From: Blautia hominis
GTDB lineage: Bacteria; Bacillota; Clostridia; Lachnospirales; Lachnospiraceae
Direction: 5' to 3'
Assembly (NCBI GenBank): GCA_002270465.1
Contig: NQOF01000008.1
Coordinates: 186,001 to 250,000 of the forward strand
Length of the DNA: 64,000 bases
Below, piece after piece: positions 9,172 through 18,143 of the stretch. Positions within the stretch are counted from its first letter, which is position 1; the number at the start of each line of letters is the position of its first letter. The notes under the pieces are model-generated. The model was not told the DNA's origin. It saw only the letters and a program-made list of their open reading frames with translations, and did no database searches. The translations under genes were made by a program, and so were the position numbers.

Positions 9172-10383
9172 ATGCAGAAAAGCCAAGCGGAATACTCCAC
9201 CTACTTACTGACACACTTGTCAGAACTCCAAAACATAGGGATATTCGCTATAAAGGATACTGGAATCGTTTCATATCAAAAGAATTCTGCCCATAACCCC
9301 TTACATCACTGTGCAGGATTGCAAGCATATTTAATAGAAAACGCAAAAAACCAGGCAGTTCCGTACATCTGTAAAGATGATCACCAGGCCTACTTTGCCT
9401 GCATCCGTACTTCACAGAAATACTATCTGGCAGGCCCTATGTGCACAACTTTCTTCAATAAAACCCAGAGACATAAATTCTACCGCACATATGGAATACC
9501 GGAAGCTGTTGAAAAGAACCTCCGTCTGTTTACCGTCACAGAAATACTCCATCTGGTCTGTATCCTTGCAAAAATAGTAACTGACACAGAATATACCGAC
9601 CGGCAGTTATTAAATGCCAATCATCTGATTCCAGTCACAAAAGAGCAGGAAGCCGAAGAGCAGATCCTCTTCAATTTAAAATCTGATGAAGAAGATTTTT
9701 ACCGCCATTCCTACCAGGAAGAGAGGAAACTTCTGGATATGGTGCGAGAGGGAAATGTTGCGGAGGCAGTCCGCCTGTCCAAGGAAATGGATCCGGAAGT
9801 TGGAAAGCTGGGAGCCAGTGAATTAACCCACTGGCGGAATATGCTGGTTATCGGAGTAACCCTGTGCGCCCGCGCGGCTATAGAGGGTGGGCTGATGCCA
9901 TATGCCGCCTATCGTCTCAGCGGATACTACATAAACAAAGGTTCAGAGTGCAAAGATATCATGCAGATTCTTGCCTACCGTAATCATGCCATAGAAGAAC
10001 TTACAAAACGTGTCCAAGAGCTGAAAACCAGGCGCCATACTTCCAGTTATACGGAACAGTGCAAAGATTACGTCAAAAAGCATTTCAGAGAGAAAATCTA
10101 TCTGGATGATATTGCAGGCAAGCTGGGAATCAGCAGCAGTTATTTGTCGCGTCTCTTTAAAAAAGAGGCAGGAATATGTATTCAAGACTATGTGAATGAT
10201 GTGAGGATTGAACGTGCTGCCAATCTTTTGATCTATTCCGAAGAATCCATACCCAGAATCGCTGAGTATGTCAACTTCCCGTCGCAGAGCTATTTTGGTA
10301 AAATATTCAAAGCCAAAAAGAATATGACACCAAGACAGTATCGAGAATCCTATAAGCCCACAGAATTTCTGGAGGAAAAATAG
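9172..10383 (+). CDS. AraC-family transcriptional regulator
   Basis: A 403-residue regulator. The C-terminal 95 residues form the double HTH of AraC/XylS proteins (YLDDIAGKLGISSSYLSRLFKKEAG, given in outline, and the second helix pair ending in the typical YFGKIFKAKKNMTPRQYR). The N-terminal 290 residues form a sensor domain I cannot assign to a named ligand family. An AGGAAGG site precedes ATG 9172. Position suggests it controls the glycosidase, esterase and symporter genes that follow in the same direction, with the glycoside or its product as inducer. That link is inferred from order only. Confidence 0.85.
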   Translation: MQKSQAEYSTYLLTHLSELQNIGIFAIKDTGIVSYQKNSAHNPLHHCAGLQAYLIENAKNQAVPYICKDDHQAYFACIRTSQKYYLAGPMCTTFFNKTQRHKFYRTYGIPEAVEKNLRLFTVTEILHLVCILAKIVTDTEYTDRQLLNANHLIPVTKEQEAEEQILFNLKSDEEDFYRHSYQEERKLLDMVREGNVAEAVRLSKEMDPEVGKLGASELTHWRNMLVIGVTLCARAAIEGGLMPYAAYRLSGYYINKGSECKDIMQILAYRNHAIEELTKRVQELKTRRHTSSYTEQCKDYVKKHFREKIYLDDIAGKLGISSSYLSRLFKKEAGICIQDYVNDVRIERAANLLIYSEESIPRIAEYVNFPSQSYFGKIFKAKKNMTPRQYRESYKPTEFLEEK

Positions 10384-10655
10384 AATCTCGCTCATTTATT
10401 GATTTCGTAGAGCAGCGGAATAATACCACCGGCAAAATTTGCAAGCCCTCTTTTGGATGCAGACCACAATGAAAACACTGTAGTCTTGATCCGAAAGGGG
10501 GCTTGTTGTTCGCTGTCACATTTCTACAATTTTATATCAGTGCAAAATAATTATAAAAACAACAAAATAACAGTATATAAACTTCTCGCCCCCTGCTATC
10601 ATAAGTACATCAAAGCAAAACACAAAACCGACACATCATGATTAGGAGGAAGTGC

Positions 10656-11870
10656 ATGAGATCAGAATATTTTTACGGAATCGGAGAACCGCTGATTCAG
10701 CGTGAGCAGGATACCTATGTATCTGCCGCAGAATATCTGAATCTAGTGAAAGCCTTAGGCTGTACAGCATACCGTTCTTGGATGCACCTGACGGAAATCC
10801 TTATGGACCCGGTAACGCCAAATGAGGGTGCTGTTTTGGCACATACAAAACTTTTAAACCGTGCAGAGGAATTACATCTGGAAGTTACCGGAATGAGCCA
10901 CGAATGGTTTCTGCCAAAAGGATGCAGACAGCGCACCGGGCATGCTGTACCTAACAGAGATTTGACAGAAGGAAGTCTTTACCGCCGGACTTTGGATATG
11001 CTGGAGCAGTCCTGGTTTACCATGGTCTCCCTGTTTCCGCAGGTATCTCAGTGGGAGGTGGGAAATGAATGGAACATCAATGCATTTTTACAGCCTGACG
11101 GATTCCTTGACAGCGATATGTCACGGCCCTACAGCCCGGATGAAAAACTGGACATAGCTGTTGATCTTATGTACTTTGCCGCAAAAGGTATTAGAAGAGC
11201 GAACCCGGATGCCAAGGTGGTTTCCTTTTCGCCGGCTCTGAGTACACCTTGGCTTGGCGGGGATTTGCCGGATTACCTTCCGCCTATGTATGGGATCGCA
11301 TGGACACTTGATAAGATATACAGCCGTATTAAATCGGGGAAATTCTGGTCTGAAGACCCGGATGATTATTTTGACCTTGTAGCATGGCATCCGTATCAGA
11401 TGAGCACCAGCCAGATGGAGAGGGATGCAGATCTTTTTTTACATATTGAGGAGCCGGACTGTCTGTGGAAGGATTACAACGATGCTGCATACCGGGTCAT
11501 GTGCAAATACGGCGATGCCAAGAAACAGGTCATTCTGACAGAGACAGGTTTTACAGACTGCGGGGACCCGGAATTGGAAATCAAGCAGGCAGAATACACA
11601 AGAAAATTGCTGCGGCTTGCAGCGGAACTTCCCTATGTGCGGACAATCTATAATTTTCGACTGCTGACGGAGACAGGAATGCTGAAAAAACAGGGGATTG
11701 AAAAAAATCAGATTGGCGGTCAGGCAGAAGTATACTTTGGATTTTTTACGGAACCGGATGAAAACTGCAGGCCGAGATTGAAGGCACATGTTTTGCAGGA
11801 GGCAGCAGGCGGTCTGGAAGACTTGACTGCAGTAGGAAAAAAAGTGGCACTGTCTAAGCGGAAACTATGA
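10656..11870 (+). CDS. Clan GH-A glycoside hydrolase (TIM barrel)
   Basis: A 404-residue cytoplasmic enzyme with no signal peptide. Two clan GH-A catalytic signatures are visible: WEVGNEWN (acid/base Glu, about residue 138) and ILTETGF (nucleophile Glu, about 296). Spacing and the DLVAWHPYQ strand between them fit a GH5/GH39-like (beta/alpha)8 barrel; I cannot choose the family from sequence alone. AGGAGG sits 6 nt before ATG 10656, which rules out ATG 10638 because the AGGAGG would then be inside the gene. It is followed after 10 nt by an esterase and then a sugar symporter, so it probably cleaves an imported, acylated glycoside. Confidence 0.75.
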   Translation: MRSEYFYGIGEPLIQREQDTYVSAAEYLNLVKALGCTAYRSWMHLTEILMDPVTPNEGAVLAHTKLLNRAEELHLEVTGMSHEWFLPKGCRQRTGHAVPNRDLTEGSLYRRTLDMLEQSWFTMVSLFPQVSQWEVGNEWNINAFLQPDGFLDSDMSRPYSPDEKLDIAVDLMYFAAKGIRRANPDAKVVSFSPALSTPWLGGDLPDYLPPMYGIAWTLDKIYSRIKSGKFWSEDPDDYFDLVAWHPYQMSTSQMERDADLFLHIEEPDCLWKDYNDAAYRVMCKYGDAKKQVILTETGFTDCGDPELEIKQAEYTRKLLRLAAELPYVRTIYNFRLLTETGMLKKQGIEKNQIGGQAEVYFGFFTEPDENCRPRLKAHVLQEAAGGLEDLTAVGKKVALSKRKL

Positions 11871-11880
11871 GGAAAGCATA

Positions 11881-13410
11881 ATGGAAAAATACGTGGTAAA
11901 CACAACAAACGGAAAGATAAGAGGCCATCTGAGAAACAATCTGGTAGAATATCTTGGCATCCCTTTTGCAAAACCTCCGGTTGGAGATCTGCGTTTTAAA
12001 AGAGCACAGCCGGCAGCTCCCTGGGAAGGGATTTTTGATGCCGGAAAGTACGGAAAAGAAGCAGTCCAGTTAGAGGATGGAAGATTAAAAGGCAGCGAAG
12101 ACTGCCTCACGCTGAATATACGGCGCCCCATGGAGGGCGAAAATCTGCCGGTTTTTGTGTGGATACACGGCGGCGGATATAATACCGGCTCGGCATCAGT
12201 ACCTCTTTACAATGGCGGTTCTTTCGCGGAAAAAGGCATCCTCTTTGTTTCTTTTCAGTACCGTTTAAATGTACTGGGATTTTATGATTTTACAACTTAT
12301 CCCGGCTGTGAAGATTTTGAGAGCAACTGCGGCATCTCGGACCAGATCCTTGCCATGACCTGGATCCACGAAAACATAAAAGCATTCGGAGGAGACCCTG
12401 ACCGCGTTACGATCGCAGGAGAATCCGCAGGCGGCGCTTCTGTGATAAACATGCTGGCGATCCCGGCCGTAAAAGGGATGTTCACGCAGGCAATCGCCCA
12501 GAGCCCACTGCCAAATTGCATAGCAACACATAAGACAGCCAGAGAGAACAGTGATTTATTTTTAGAAGGCATGGGATGGCGTGTTGAGGATCTACAGAAG
12601 CTGCGCACAGCAGACCCATATGGATTGCAAAAGGGCAATACCTATGTGGCGGAAAAACATCAATACAAAAACCCCGGTATTTTTCTGCCGGGACCCATTC
12701 AGGACGATTTGATTCCCGTACGGCCCATAGATGCTGTGAGAAATGGAAGCGCAGAGGGTGTCAAGCTGATCATCGGTACCAATAAACATGAGGGAACCTT
12801 GTTCGTGCATCCGGAAAAGACCGGTTTTCCAAACAATTGGTCCATGATCGCTGAAATGTTTGAAAAAAACGGACATACCCAGGCGGTACCGGAAATCATG
12901 CACCATTACCAGCCGTCTATGAAAGATCAGGAGTTAAAAGCCGTCTTAAACAGTGCGGAAGAGATTCCGGCAAACGAATTAGAACCATTTATAAATTTTG
13001 CCACAGACTATGCATTTCGTGTGCCGTCCCTGAAGGTGGCACAGGCTCAAAAAAAATACGGGGATGTATGGGTGTACCATTATGAGTTTGTGTCAAGATC
13101 TGGAAAGGCCACCGGAATGAAAGCTTCTCACGCTTACGAACTTCCCTGTATGTTTGCCGACAAAGATTTTGCGTTCAGCAGATTTATCTTTGAGCGGGAA
13201 TCTGAGGAAATAATAGATGCACTCATAGAGGCCATGCACACTTCCTGGGTGCAGTTTATAAAAACAGGGGAACCGGATCAGAAGAACTGGCCAAAATATA
13301 CAGGATATGATTCCAAAATCCGCATTTTTGACAGAGTGACCAGAACCGAAGCACGGGACTGCGGCACACTTATGAAAGTATGGAAGGACATGAGATTTTA
13401 CGAAAACTGA
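11881..13410 (+). CDS. Type-B carboxylesterase (pNB esterase family)
   Basis: A 509-residue alpha/beta hydrolase. It carries the family opening YLGIPFAKPPVGDLRF, the oxyanion stretch WIHGGGY, the nucleophile elbow GESAGG (Ser about 182), and acidic and His residues further on (HEG region; SHAYELP near 420). There is no signal peptide, so it acts in the cytoplasm. It starts 10 nt after the glycosidase stop and precedes the GPH symporter by 40 nt. Removal of acyl groups from the imported sugar or glycoside before or after glycosidic cleavage is the likely job; the exact ester is unknown. Confidence 0.9.
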   Translation: MEKYVVNTTNGKIRGHLRNNLVEYLGIPFAKPPVGDLRFKRAQPAAPWEGIFDAGKYGKEAVQLEDGRLKGSEDCLTLNIRRPMEGENLPVFVWIHGGGYNTGSASVPLYNGGSFAEKGILFVSFQYRLNVLGFYDFTTYPGCEDFESNCGISDQILAMTWIHENIKAFGGDPDRVTIAGESAGGASVINMLAIPAVKGMFTQAIAQSPLPNCIATHKTARENSDLFLEGMGWRVEDLQKLRTADPYGLQKGNTYVAEKHQYKNPGIFLPGPIQDDLIPVRPIDAVRNGSAEGVKLIIGTNKHEGTLFVHPEKTGFPNNWSMIAEMFEKNGHTQAVPEIMHHYQPSMKDQELKAVLNSAEEIPANELEPFINFATDYAFRVPSLKVAQAQKKYGDVWVYHYEFVSRSGKATGMKASHAYELPCMFADKDFAFSRFIFERESEEIIDALIEAMHTSWVQFIKTGEPDQKNWPKYTGYDSKIRIFDRVTRTEARDCGTLMKVWKDMRFYEN

Positions 13411-13450
13411 GAGAAGGCGGACCTGGCACCACCTTGAAAAGGAGAGAGAA

Positions 13451-14848
13451 ATGTTTAGTTATGCATCAAAACATAATGACCCAAAGGCAAAATTAAGCTG
13501 GAGTGAACGCATTGGATACGGCATAGGCAATTACGGTATGGCATGGGTAAACGGCATCATGTCAGCCTTCTTTATGATCTATCTGACGAATGTATCCTTT
13601 GTGGATGCAGGCGTGGCAGGTACTATCATAGCCCTGTCAAAGGTTTTTGACGGTGTCAGTGACCTGATCATGGGAGGGATTGTAGACCGCACAAGATCCA
13701 GGCACGGCAAGGCCAGGATCTGGCTGGTGCGTATGTGTATCCCGCTGGCTGTTTCCACGCTTTTGCTGTTCTGTATTCCGGCATCTATGACCGGATTGAT
13801 AAAATATGTCTACATTTTTATTATGTATAATCTGGTAAATGCAGTATTTTATACCGCCATGTATGTGCCCTATACGTCCATGAATTACCTTATGACACAG
13901 AATGATTTCGACCGCGGCCTTCTGGGAAATATGAATATGATTTTTCAGACATTGGCCAACATCACCATGAACACCTTCTTCCTTACCTGGCTGAACAGAT
14001 TTGGGCGAGGGGACATGTACAAACAGGGAGCATGGACAAAGGCCTTTGTCATAGTGGGGCTGATCGTGATCGCTGCAAGTATCTTATGCTTTTTTGGGAC
14101 AAAAGAACGTGTGAAAAATATGGAAAAACAGGCAGAAGGGGATAGATCGGTATCTGTAATGACAGCTGTAAAATCTCTGTTTAAAAACAAATATTGGGTT
14201 TTGATGACCGTCTGTATGTTTTTGATCTTCTTCGTTATTGTCATGTATGCAGTGGCTGCCGCCTACTATGCTCAGTATGTGCTTGGAGATATAGGGTACT
14301 ATACACCCATCAACAATGCGTTATCCATTGCACAGTTTGCCATTATGTTCCTTACACCGGCGTTCATGAAGAAGTTTGGAAAACACAGAACATATCAGGT
14401 TGGGCTTATTGCCATGATCGCAGGCTTTGCAGGCACAGGCCTGTGCGGTACCAACCTTCCGCTGCTCATATTCTTTAACTCAGTGAAAGGTGTGGGCCTG
14501 GGGGCGGCAGGAGGTATGGCTTTTGGGATGGTGTCGGATACCATTGAATATGGTCAGTGGAAAACAGGTGTTGTTGCTGTGGGAATGGGCAATGCAGGCG
14601 TCAGCACAGCCCAGAAACTGGGACTCGGTCTTGGACAGGCGGTTATGGGATGGATCCTTGCAGCCGGCGGGTTTGACGCAGCCAAAGCTGTGCAGTCAGC
14701 GGGTGCTCAGAGTGCCATCAGTTTTTGCTATAACTGGATTCCGGTCATCTGTGTGGCTCTTTGTTTTGTGCTCATGCTTTTTTACCGCCTGGATAAAGAG
14801 ATGCCAAAAATCCGCGAAGAACAGATAAAATGCAGACAGAACAGATAA
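13451..14848 (+). CDS. GPH-family glycoside:cation symporter
   Basis: A 465-residue membrane protein with about 12 hydrophobic segments. The N-terminus has the glycoside-pentoside-hexuronide family look: SWSERIGYGIGNYGMAW, then KVFDGVSDLIMGGIVDRT and the cytoplasmic loop RSRHGKARIW. The second half has GMAFGMVSDTIEYGQW, again typical. These carriers import mono-, di- or glycosides with H+ or Na+. A GGAGAGAG site precedes the ATG. As last gene of the AraC locus it probably brings in the substrate of the glycosidase and esterase. Confidence 0.9.
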   Translation: MFSYASKHNDPKAKLSWSERIGYGIGNYGMAWVNGIMSAFFMIYLTNVSFVDAGVAGTIIALSKVFDGVSDLIMGGIVDRTRSRHGKARIWLVRMCIPLAVSTLLLFCIPASMTGLIKYVYIFIMYNLVNAVFYTAMYVPYTSMNYLMTQNDFDRGLLGNMNMIFQTLANITMNTFFLTWLNRFGRGDMYKQGAWTKAFVIVGLIVIAASILCFFGTKERVKNMEKQAEGDRSVSVMTAVKSLFKNKYWVLMTVCMFLIFFVIVMYAVAAAYYAQYVLGDIGYYTPINNALSIAQFAIMFLTPAFMKKFGKHRTYQVGLIAMIAGFAGTGLCGTNLPLLIFFNSVKGVGLGAAGGMAFGMVSDTIEYGQWKTGVVAVGMGNAGVSTAQKLGLGLGQAVMGWILAAGGFDAAKAVQSAGAQSAISFCYNWIPVICVALCFVLMLFYRLDKEMPKIREEQIKCRQNR

Positions 14849-14911
14849 AATGATTTCCGTACTGGAATAACTTCCCCGTATATGGTATATTGAAGAAAAA
14901 AGGGGAAGAGC

Positions 14912-15604
14912 CTAATACCCCAATTCCTTCAGTTTCTCATAAACGGTCCGGGCAATGGTCTCGGCACCTAATTCATTGGGATGGATCCCGTCCTGAAGGA
15001 AGAATTCCGGGTGTTCGGCTGTCACCTCATGAATATCAATAAAAGGCAGTCCCAGCTCCGCCCCGAGCTCACGGACTGCTTTTGCCGCTTCGCAGGCCAC
15101 ATGGGCCTGGATCTTATAGGGCTTTGCGGGACTGAAATTCTCCGGAAATACGGCTGCAGGTGACAGGAGGATGACCTTTGGCCGGGAGGGCAGTTCCTGA
15201 TAGGAATAGATGAGCTGCATATAATCATCCTTGAAAGCTTCAGCGCTGATCCAGTTATAAGGCTTTGTATCATTGGTCCCCAGCATGATCAGCACAACGT
15301 CAGGTTTAAAGTCCAGGCTTTTCTGATAGCGTTTATGGCTTGTATAGGGTCTGTCACAGCTCTCCTGAAGTGTGTATCCGCTGGCACCGAAATTTTTGAC
15401 GGTATAATTCTGTCCCAGCATTTTTCCAAGCCGGGCCGGATAACTGTCATGGCTTTTGTCTTTGATCGTAGCACCATAGGTGATACTGTCCCCCACACAT
15501 GCAATCCGCAGCCGGGAGGAATGATCCAGCCAGAGGACAGAGAGTATCAATGCCAAAAGAACAGTAAAACGAAACAGGTAAAAAGACAGTTTCTTTTGTC
15601 TCAT
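14912..15604 (-). CDS. SGNH/GDSL esterase, membrane-anchored or secreted
   Basis: A 230-residue enzyme with an N-terminal hydrophobic segment (residues 8-25) followed by the SGNH core: CVGDSITYG (Ser40), a Gly strand, MLGTNDTKP (Asn block III) and DGIHPNE (Asp-His). It is expected outside the membrane, hydrolysing acyl groups on a polysaccharide or glycoside. I start at the ATG whose codon is 15602-15604 because AAAGGAG lies about 10 nt before it; the ATG 24 nt further upstream would place that site inside the gene. It converges on the symporter gene. Confidence 0.85.
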   Translation of the reverse strand: MRQKKLSFYLFRFTVLLALILSVLWLDHSSRLRIACVGDSITYGATIKDKSHDSYPARLGKMLGQNYTVKNFGASGYTLQESCDRPYTSHKRYQKSLDFKPDVVLIMLGTNDTKPYNWISAEAFKDDYMQLIYSYQELPSRPKVILLSPAAVFPENFSPAKPYKIQAHVACEAAKAVRELGAELGLPFIDIHEVTAEHPEFFLQDGIHPNELGAETIARTVYEKLKELGY

Positions 15605-15690
15605 AAAGGAATTTTCTCCTTTTTTCATATTTCACACGCATATCTTATTGTAAGGGCAAAAAAATGGAATTGCAAGGGAAGGATATAAAA

Positions 15691-16362
15691 ATGGAAGATA
15701 GAATAAAAGAAGTTCTGGAACAGACCCCCTTCTGGGAGCATTTGACGAAAGAGCAGCAGGAGAACGTGTGCCGGGATTCCAGGGAAGTGCACTATCCTGC
15801 AGGAAGCCTGATCTATTCCCCCACCAGGGAATGTCTGGGCACCGTGTTTATCTTAAAGGGGGTTATCCGCGCTTACCTTTTGTCGGATGAGGGCAAAGAA
15901 GTGACCATATACCGGATTCGGGAAGGGGATACCTGTGTGCTGACAGCCTCCTGTGCCCTCTCTGCCATCACTTTTGATGTGGAGATCGAGGCGGAGACAG
16001 ACTGCGAAGTCCTGTTGATACCGGCTCCCGTATTTTCTGTCCTTGCGGCGGACAATATCTATGTGGAGAACTATGCCTACAAAATCGCTACAGAGCGTTT
16101 TTCCAGTGTTGTGGAGGCCCTTCAGCAGATCATGTTCATGAGCCTGACCCAGAGGATCGCAGCGTTTCTTATTGATGAATCTGCCCAGAGGAAGAATGAC
16201 AGCGTCCACATGACCCACGAAGAGATCGCAAAAGCCATCGGCAGTGCCAGGGAGGCGGTCAGCAGAACCCTGAAGCAAATGGTAAAAAAAGGCGATATCT
16301 CTCTGTTCCGCGGGGGGATCAAGATAGAAAATAAGAGCAGCCTGTATGAATTGCTCCCGTAA
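15691..16362 (+). CDS. Crp/Fnr-family transcriptional regulator
   Basis: A 223-residue protein. Residues about 10-145 form the cyclic-nucleotide-binding-like beta barrel (HYPAGSLIYSP, then YRIREGDTCVLTASCAL). Residues 150-220 hold the winged helix with recognition region HMTHEEIAKAIGSAREAVSRTL. No N-terminal cysteine cluster like that of Fnr is present, although C46 of CRDS-type motifs and other Cys residues occur. ATG 15691 follows GGGAAGG at good spacing; ATG 15664 would add nine residues. The 340 nt downstream hold repeats, so it is a single-gene unit. Its effector is unknown. Confidence 0.88.
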   Translation: MEDRIKEVLEQTPFWEHLTKEQQENVCRDSREVHYPAGSLIYSPTRECLGTVFILKGVIRAYLLSDEGKEVTIYRIREGDTCVLTASCALSAITFDVEIEAETDCEVLLIPAPVFSVLAADNIYVENYAYKIATERFSSVVEALQQIMFMSLTQRIAAFLIDESAQRKNDSVHMTHEEIAKAIGSAREAVSRTLKQMVKKGDISLFRGGIKIENKSSLYELLP

Positions 16363-16435
16363 TGCCTGTCAAAAAACGCTTCTTGGATACAATACCACAC
16401 TGGCTGCAAAGTGACGCTGCTCATTTACTGACAGA

Positions 16436-16518
16436 TATAAAAGGGTGTGGCATCTGCCCTATACCGGATCAGCTGCCTGTACTCCGGTTATACGGCAAAA
16501 AAGCCACACCCTTTTATA
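16436..16518. repeat. 16-bp inverted repeat with 51-nt loop
   Basis: TATAAAAGGGTGTGGC at 16436-16451 is the exact reverse complement of GCCACACCCTTTTATA at 16503-16518. The loop holds a second imperfect pair, ATACCGGA against TCCGGTTAT. It lies between the Crp/Fnr gene and thioredoxin, which face each other. It could serve as a terminator for either gene, though there is no long T-run on the plus strand, or be a small palindromic repeat. Confidence 0.6.
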
Positions 16519-16538
16519 ATTCCCGGCTGTTCCTGATT

Positions 16539-16674
16539 GTAACTATTCAGTAGGTCTGCGCATTCACTGCGCTGACCGTAAGAAAGTGTACCGCGGCCAA
16601 GCAAAAATCCCATCCCCAAAGGCGATTTTGCATGGATTTTTGCCTGTAACTGTGAGGTTACTGAACAGTTACTC
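16539..16674. repeat. MITE-like element with GTAACTRTTCAGT ends
   Basis: The left end GTAACTATTCAGT (16539-16551) matches the reverse complement of the right end ACTGAACAGTTAC (16660-16672) with one mismatch. Inside, GCAAAAATCC near 16597 pairs with GGATTTTTGC near 16635. The right end also contains one copy of a 27-nt near-palindrome found elsewhere in the window. There is no coding frame. A short non-autonomous transposon-like repeat is the simplest reading. Confidence 0.5.
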
Positions 16675-16702
16675 CTGATTAAAATATCTGGCGGCACTGC
16701 TT

Positions 16703-17011
16703 TTATTTCAGCAGATTCACAAGCTGTCCTTTCGGAACAACGCCCACAGATTTCTCCGCAACCTTTCCATTCTTGAATACCAGAACGGTAGGAATATTCA
16801 TAACTCCGTAGGAGGAAGCCAGCCCCGGGTTCTCATCCACATTTACTTTGCCTACTTTATACGCGCCCTTAGACTCTCCCGCAATCTCCTCAATGACCGG
16901 TCCCAGCATACGGCAGGGCATACACCAGGTTGCCCAGAAATCCACCATTACGGGAACATCAGATTCCAGCACTTCGCTTTTAAAGTTTTTCTCATCAAAT
17001 ACCATTGCCAT
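16703..17011 (-). CDS. Thioredoxin with WCMPC active site
   Basis: A 102-residue thioredoxin-fold protein. The redox motif is WCMPC (Cys30, Cys33), where classical thioredoxin has WCGPC; Met in place of Gly is expected to shift the redox potential. The cis-Pro lies in NIPTVLVF (about residue 73). AAGGAG lies 9 nt before the start codon at 17009-17011, which begins [10 protein letters not shown]; a further upstream ATG is less well placed. The gene sits 94 nt downstream of a thioredoxin reductase-like gene on the same strand, so the two are probable partners. Confidence 0.9.
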   Translation of the reverse strand: MAMVFDEKNFKSEVLESDVPVMVDFWATWCMPCRMLGPVIEEIAGESKGAYKVGKVNVDENPGLASSYGVMNIPTVLVFKNGKVAEKSVGVVPKGQLVNLLK

Positions 17012-17105
17012 AATTATACTCTCCTTATTTTTTATCATAAATTATTGGTTTCTCATCTTTATGTGCCTATTCTATCAGACACAGGCCCGTTTTTCTGTGA
17101 CCATG

Positions 17106-17981
17106 TCACACTGCGCCGGGTATCTTTTTTAAGTAGTTCACAGCTCTTGTTCCTGCAAGGGCACCTTCATAAACAGCCTTGGATACCTGGAGCAGACCCC
17201 CTGTGCAGTCCCCGGCTGCAAAAAGTCCGGGCAGCGCTGTGCTGGTGTCAGTCTCTACCATGATATGATTGTTTTCTATCATTAATCCCAGTTTTCTGGC
17301 AATATCTGTACTCCCAGCGGTTCCGAGGGCTACAAAGAGTCCGTCCAGCGGGAATTTTTCATGATCTTCCAGCTCCAGCCATTTTAAAGTGGGGTCTCCT
17401 CCGGCGGAAATGATTTTTCTTGTCTCAACCCGGATGGTACCCAGGGCATCCTTTTCAAAAGTGGGTTCCATGCCGTTGGTAAGGATCGTGACGTTGGCTG
17501 CCATAGGCTCCAGAACTTTTGCCTCATGGAGGGCATATTCCCCATTGCCGATCACTGCCACATCCTTCTGGCGGTAAAAAAAACCGTCGCAGATGGCACA
17601 ATAGCTGATGCCGCTGCCTTCATATCTGCGGGCTTCCTTCAGGGCAAGGGTGTTTCGTTTGGTACCGGTTGCCAAGATCAAAGCTTTTGTCTGGTAGGTG
17701 GAGGAGATGGTATGGATCGTGTAATCACCGTCGTATTCCACGGACAGCATTTCATCCTCCACAACCGGAACCCCCAGGGATCTCATTTGCTTCAAGCCGT
17801 TTTCGTACAGCTCCTGTCCGGAGACGGGTTCAGGCAGTCCGTAATAATTTTCTATCTTAACGGCTTTTTCCAGGGCTCCAATCCCCTTGTGTATGATAAG
17901 CGGTGTGATACCGGAGCGGACCGCATATAACGCGGCAGAGATTCCGGCAGGTCCTGCACCGGCGATAATAAGTTTTTCCAT
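17106..17981 (-). CDS. Thioredoxin reductase-like flavoprotein lacking NADPH-phosphate motif
   Basis: A 291-residue protein with the FAD fingerprint GAGPAG (residues 8-13), redox pair CAIC (128-131) and the C-terminal FAD motif AAGDCTGG. It is shorter than typical TrxB (305-320 residues). The second nucleotide site keeps GNGEYA (145-150), but the Arg-rich HRRxxxR segment that grips the NADPH 2'-phosphate is replaced by LTNGMEPTF. NADH or ferredoxin may be the electron source, as in clostridial ferredoxin-dependent flavin thioredoxin reductases. The start at 17979-17981 (MEKLIIAG) has AAGGAAGTG upstream. The thioredoxin gene follows. Confidence 0.85.
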   Translation of the reverse strand: MEKLIIAGAGPAGISAALYAVRSGITPLIIHKGIGALEKAVKIENYYGLPEPVSGQELYENGLKQMRSLGVPVVEDEMLSVEYDGDYTIHTISSTYQTKALILATGTKRNTLALKEARRYEGSGISYCAICDGFFYRQKDVAVIGNGEYALHEAKVLEPMAANVTILTNGMEPTFEKDALGTIRVETRKIISAGGDPTLKWLELEDHEKFPLDGLFVALGTAGSTDIARKLGLMIENNHIMVETDTSTALPGLFAAGDCTGGLLQVSKAVYEGALAGTRAVNYLKKIPGAV

Positions 17982-18143
17982 ATATTCAGGCACTTCCTTT
18001 CTATCTGCTATTATCTTATCACAAATTTTACCAAAAGACACAGAATTTGTTGGTGACCTGGTTACATAAAGAAAAAAGCTTTATAAAAACAGAGAAAAAT
18101 GGTAAAATATAAACATAAGAAACGCCGGGAGGAGGAAAGATTT

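Noticed and set aside
9172-10383. Assigning the AraC protein's N-terminal domain to a named ligand sensor
   Set aside because: No motif gave a safe identification, so I left the sensor unnamed.
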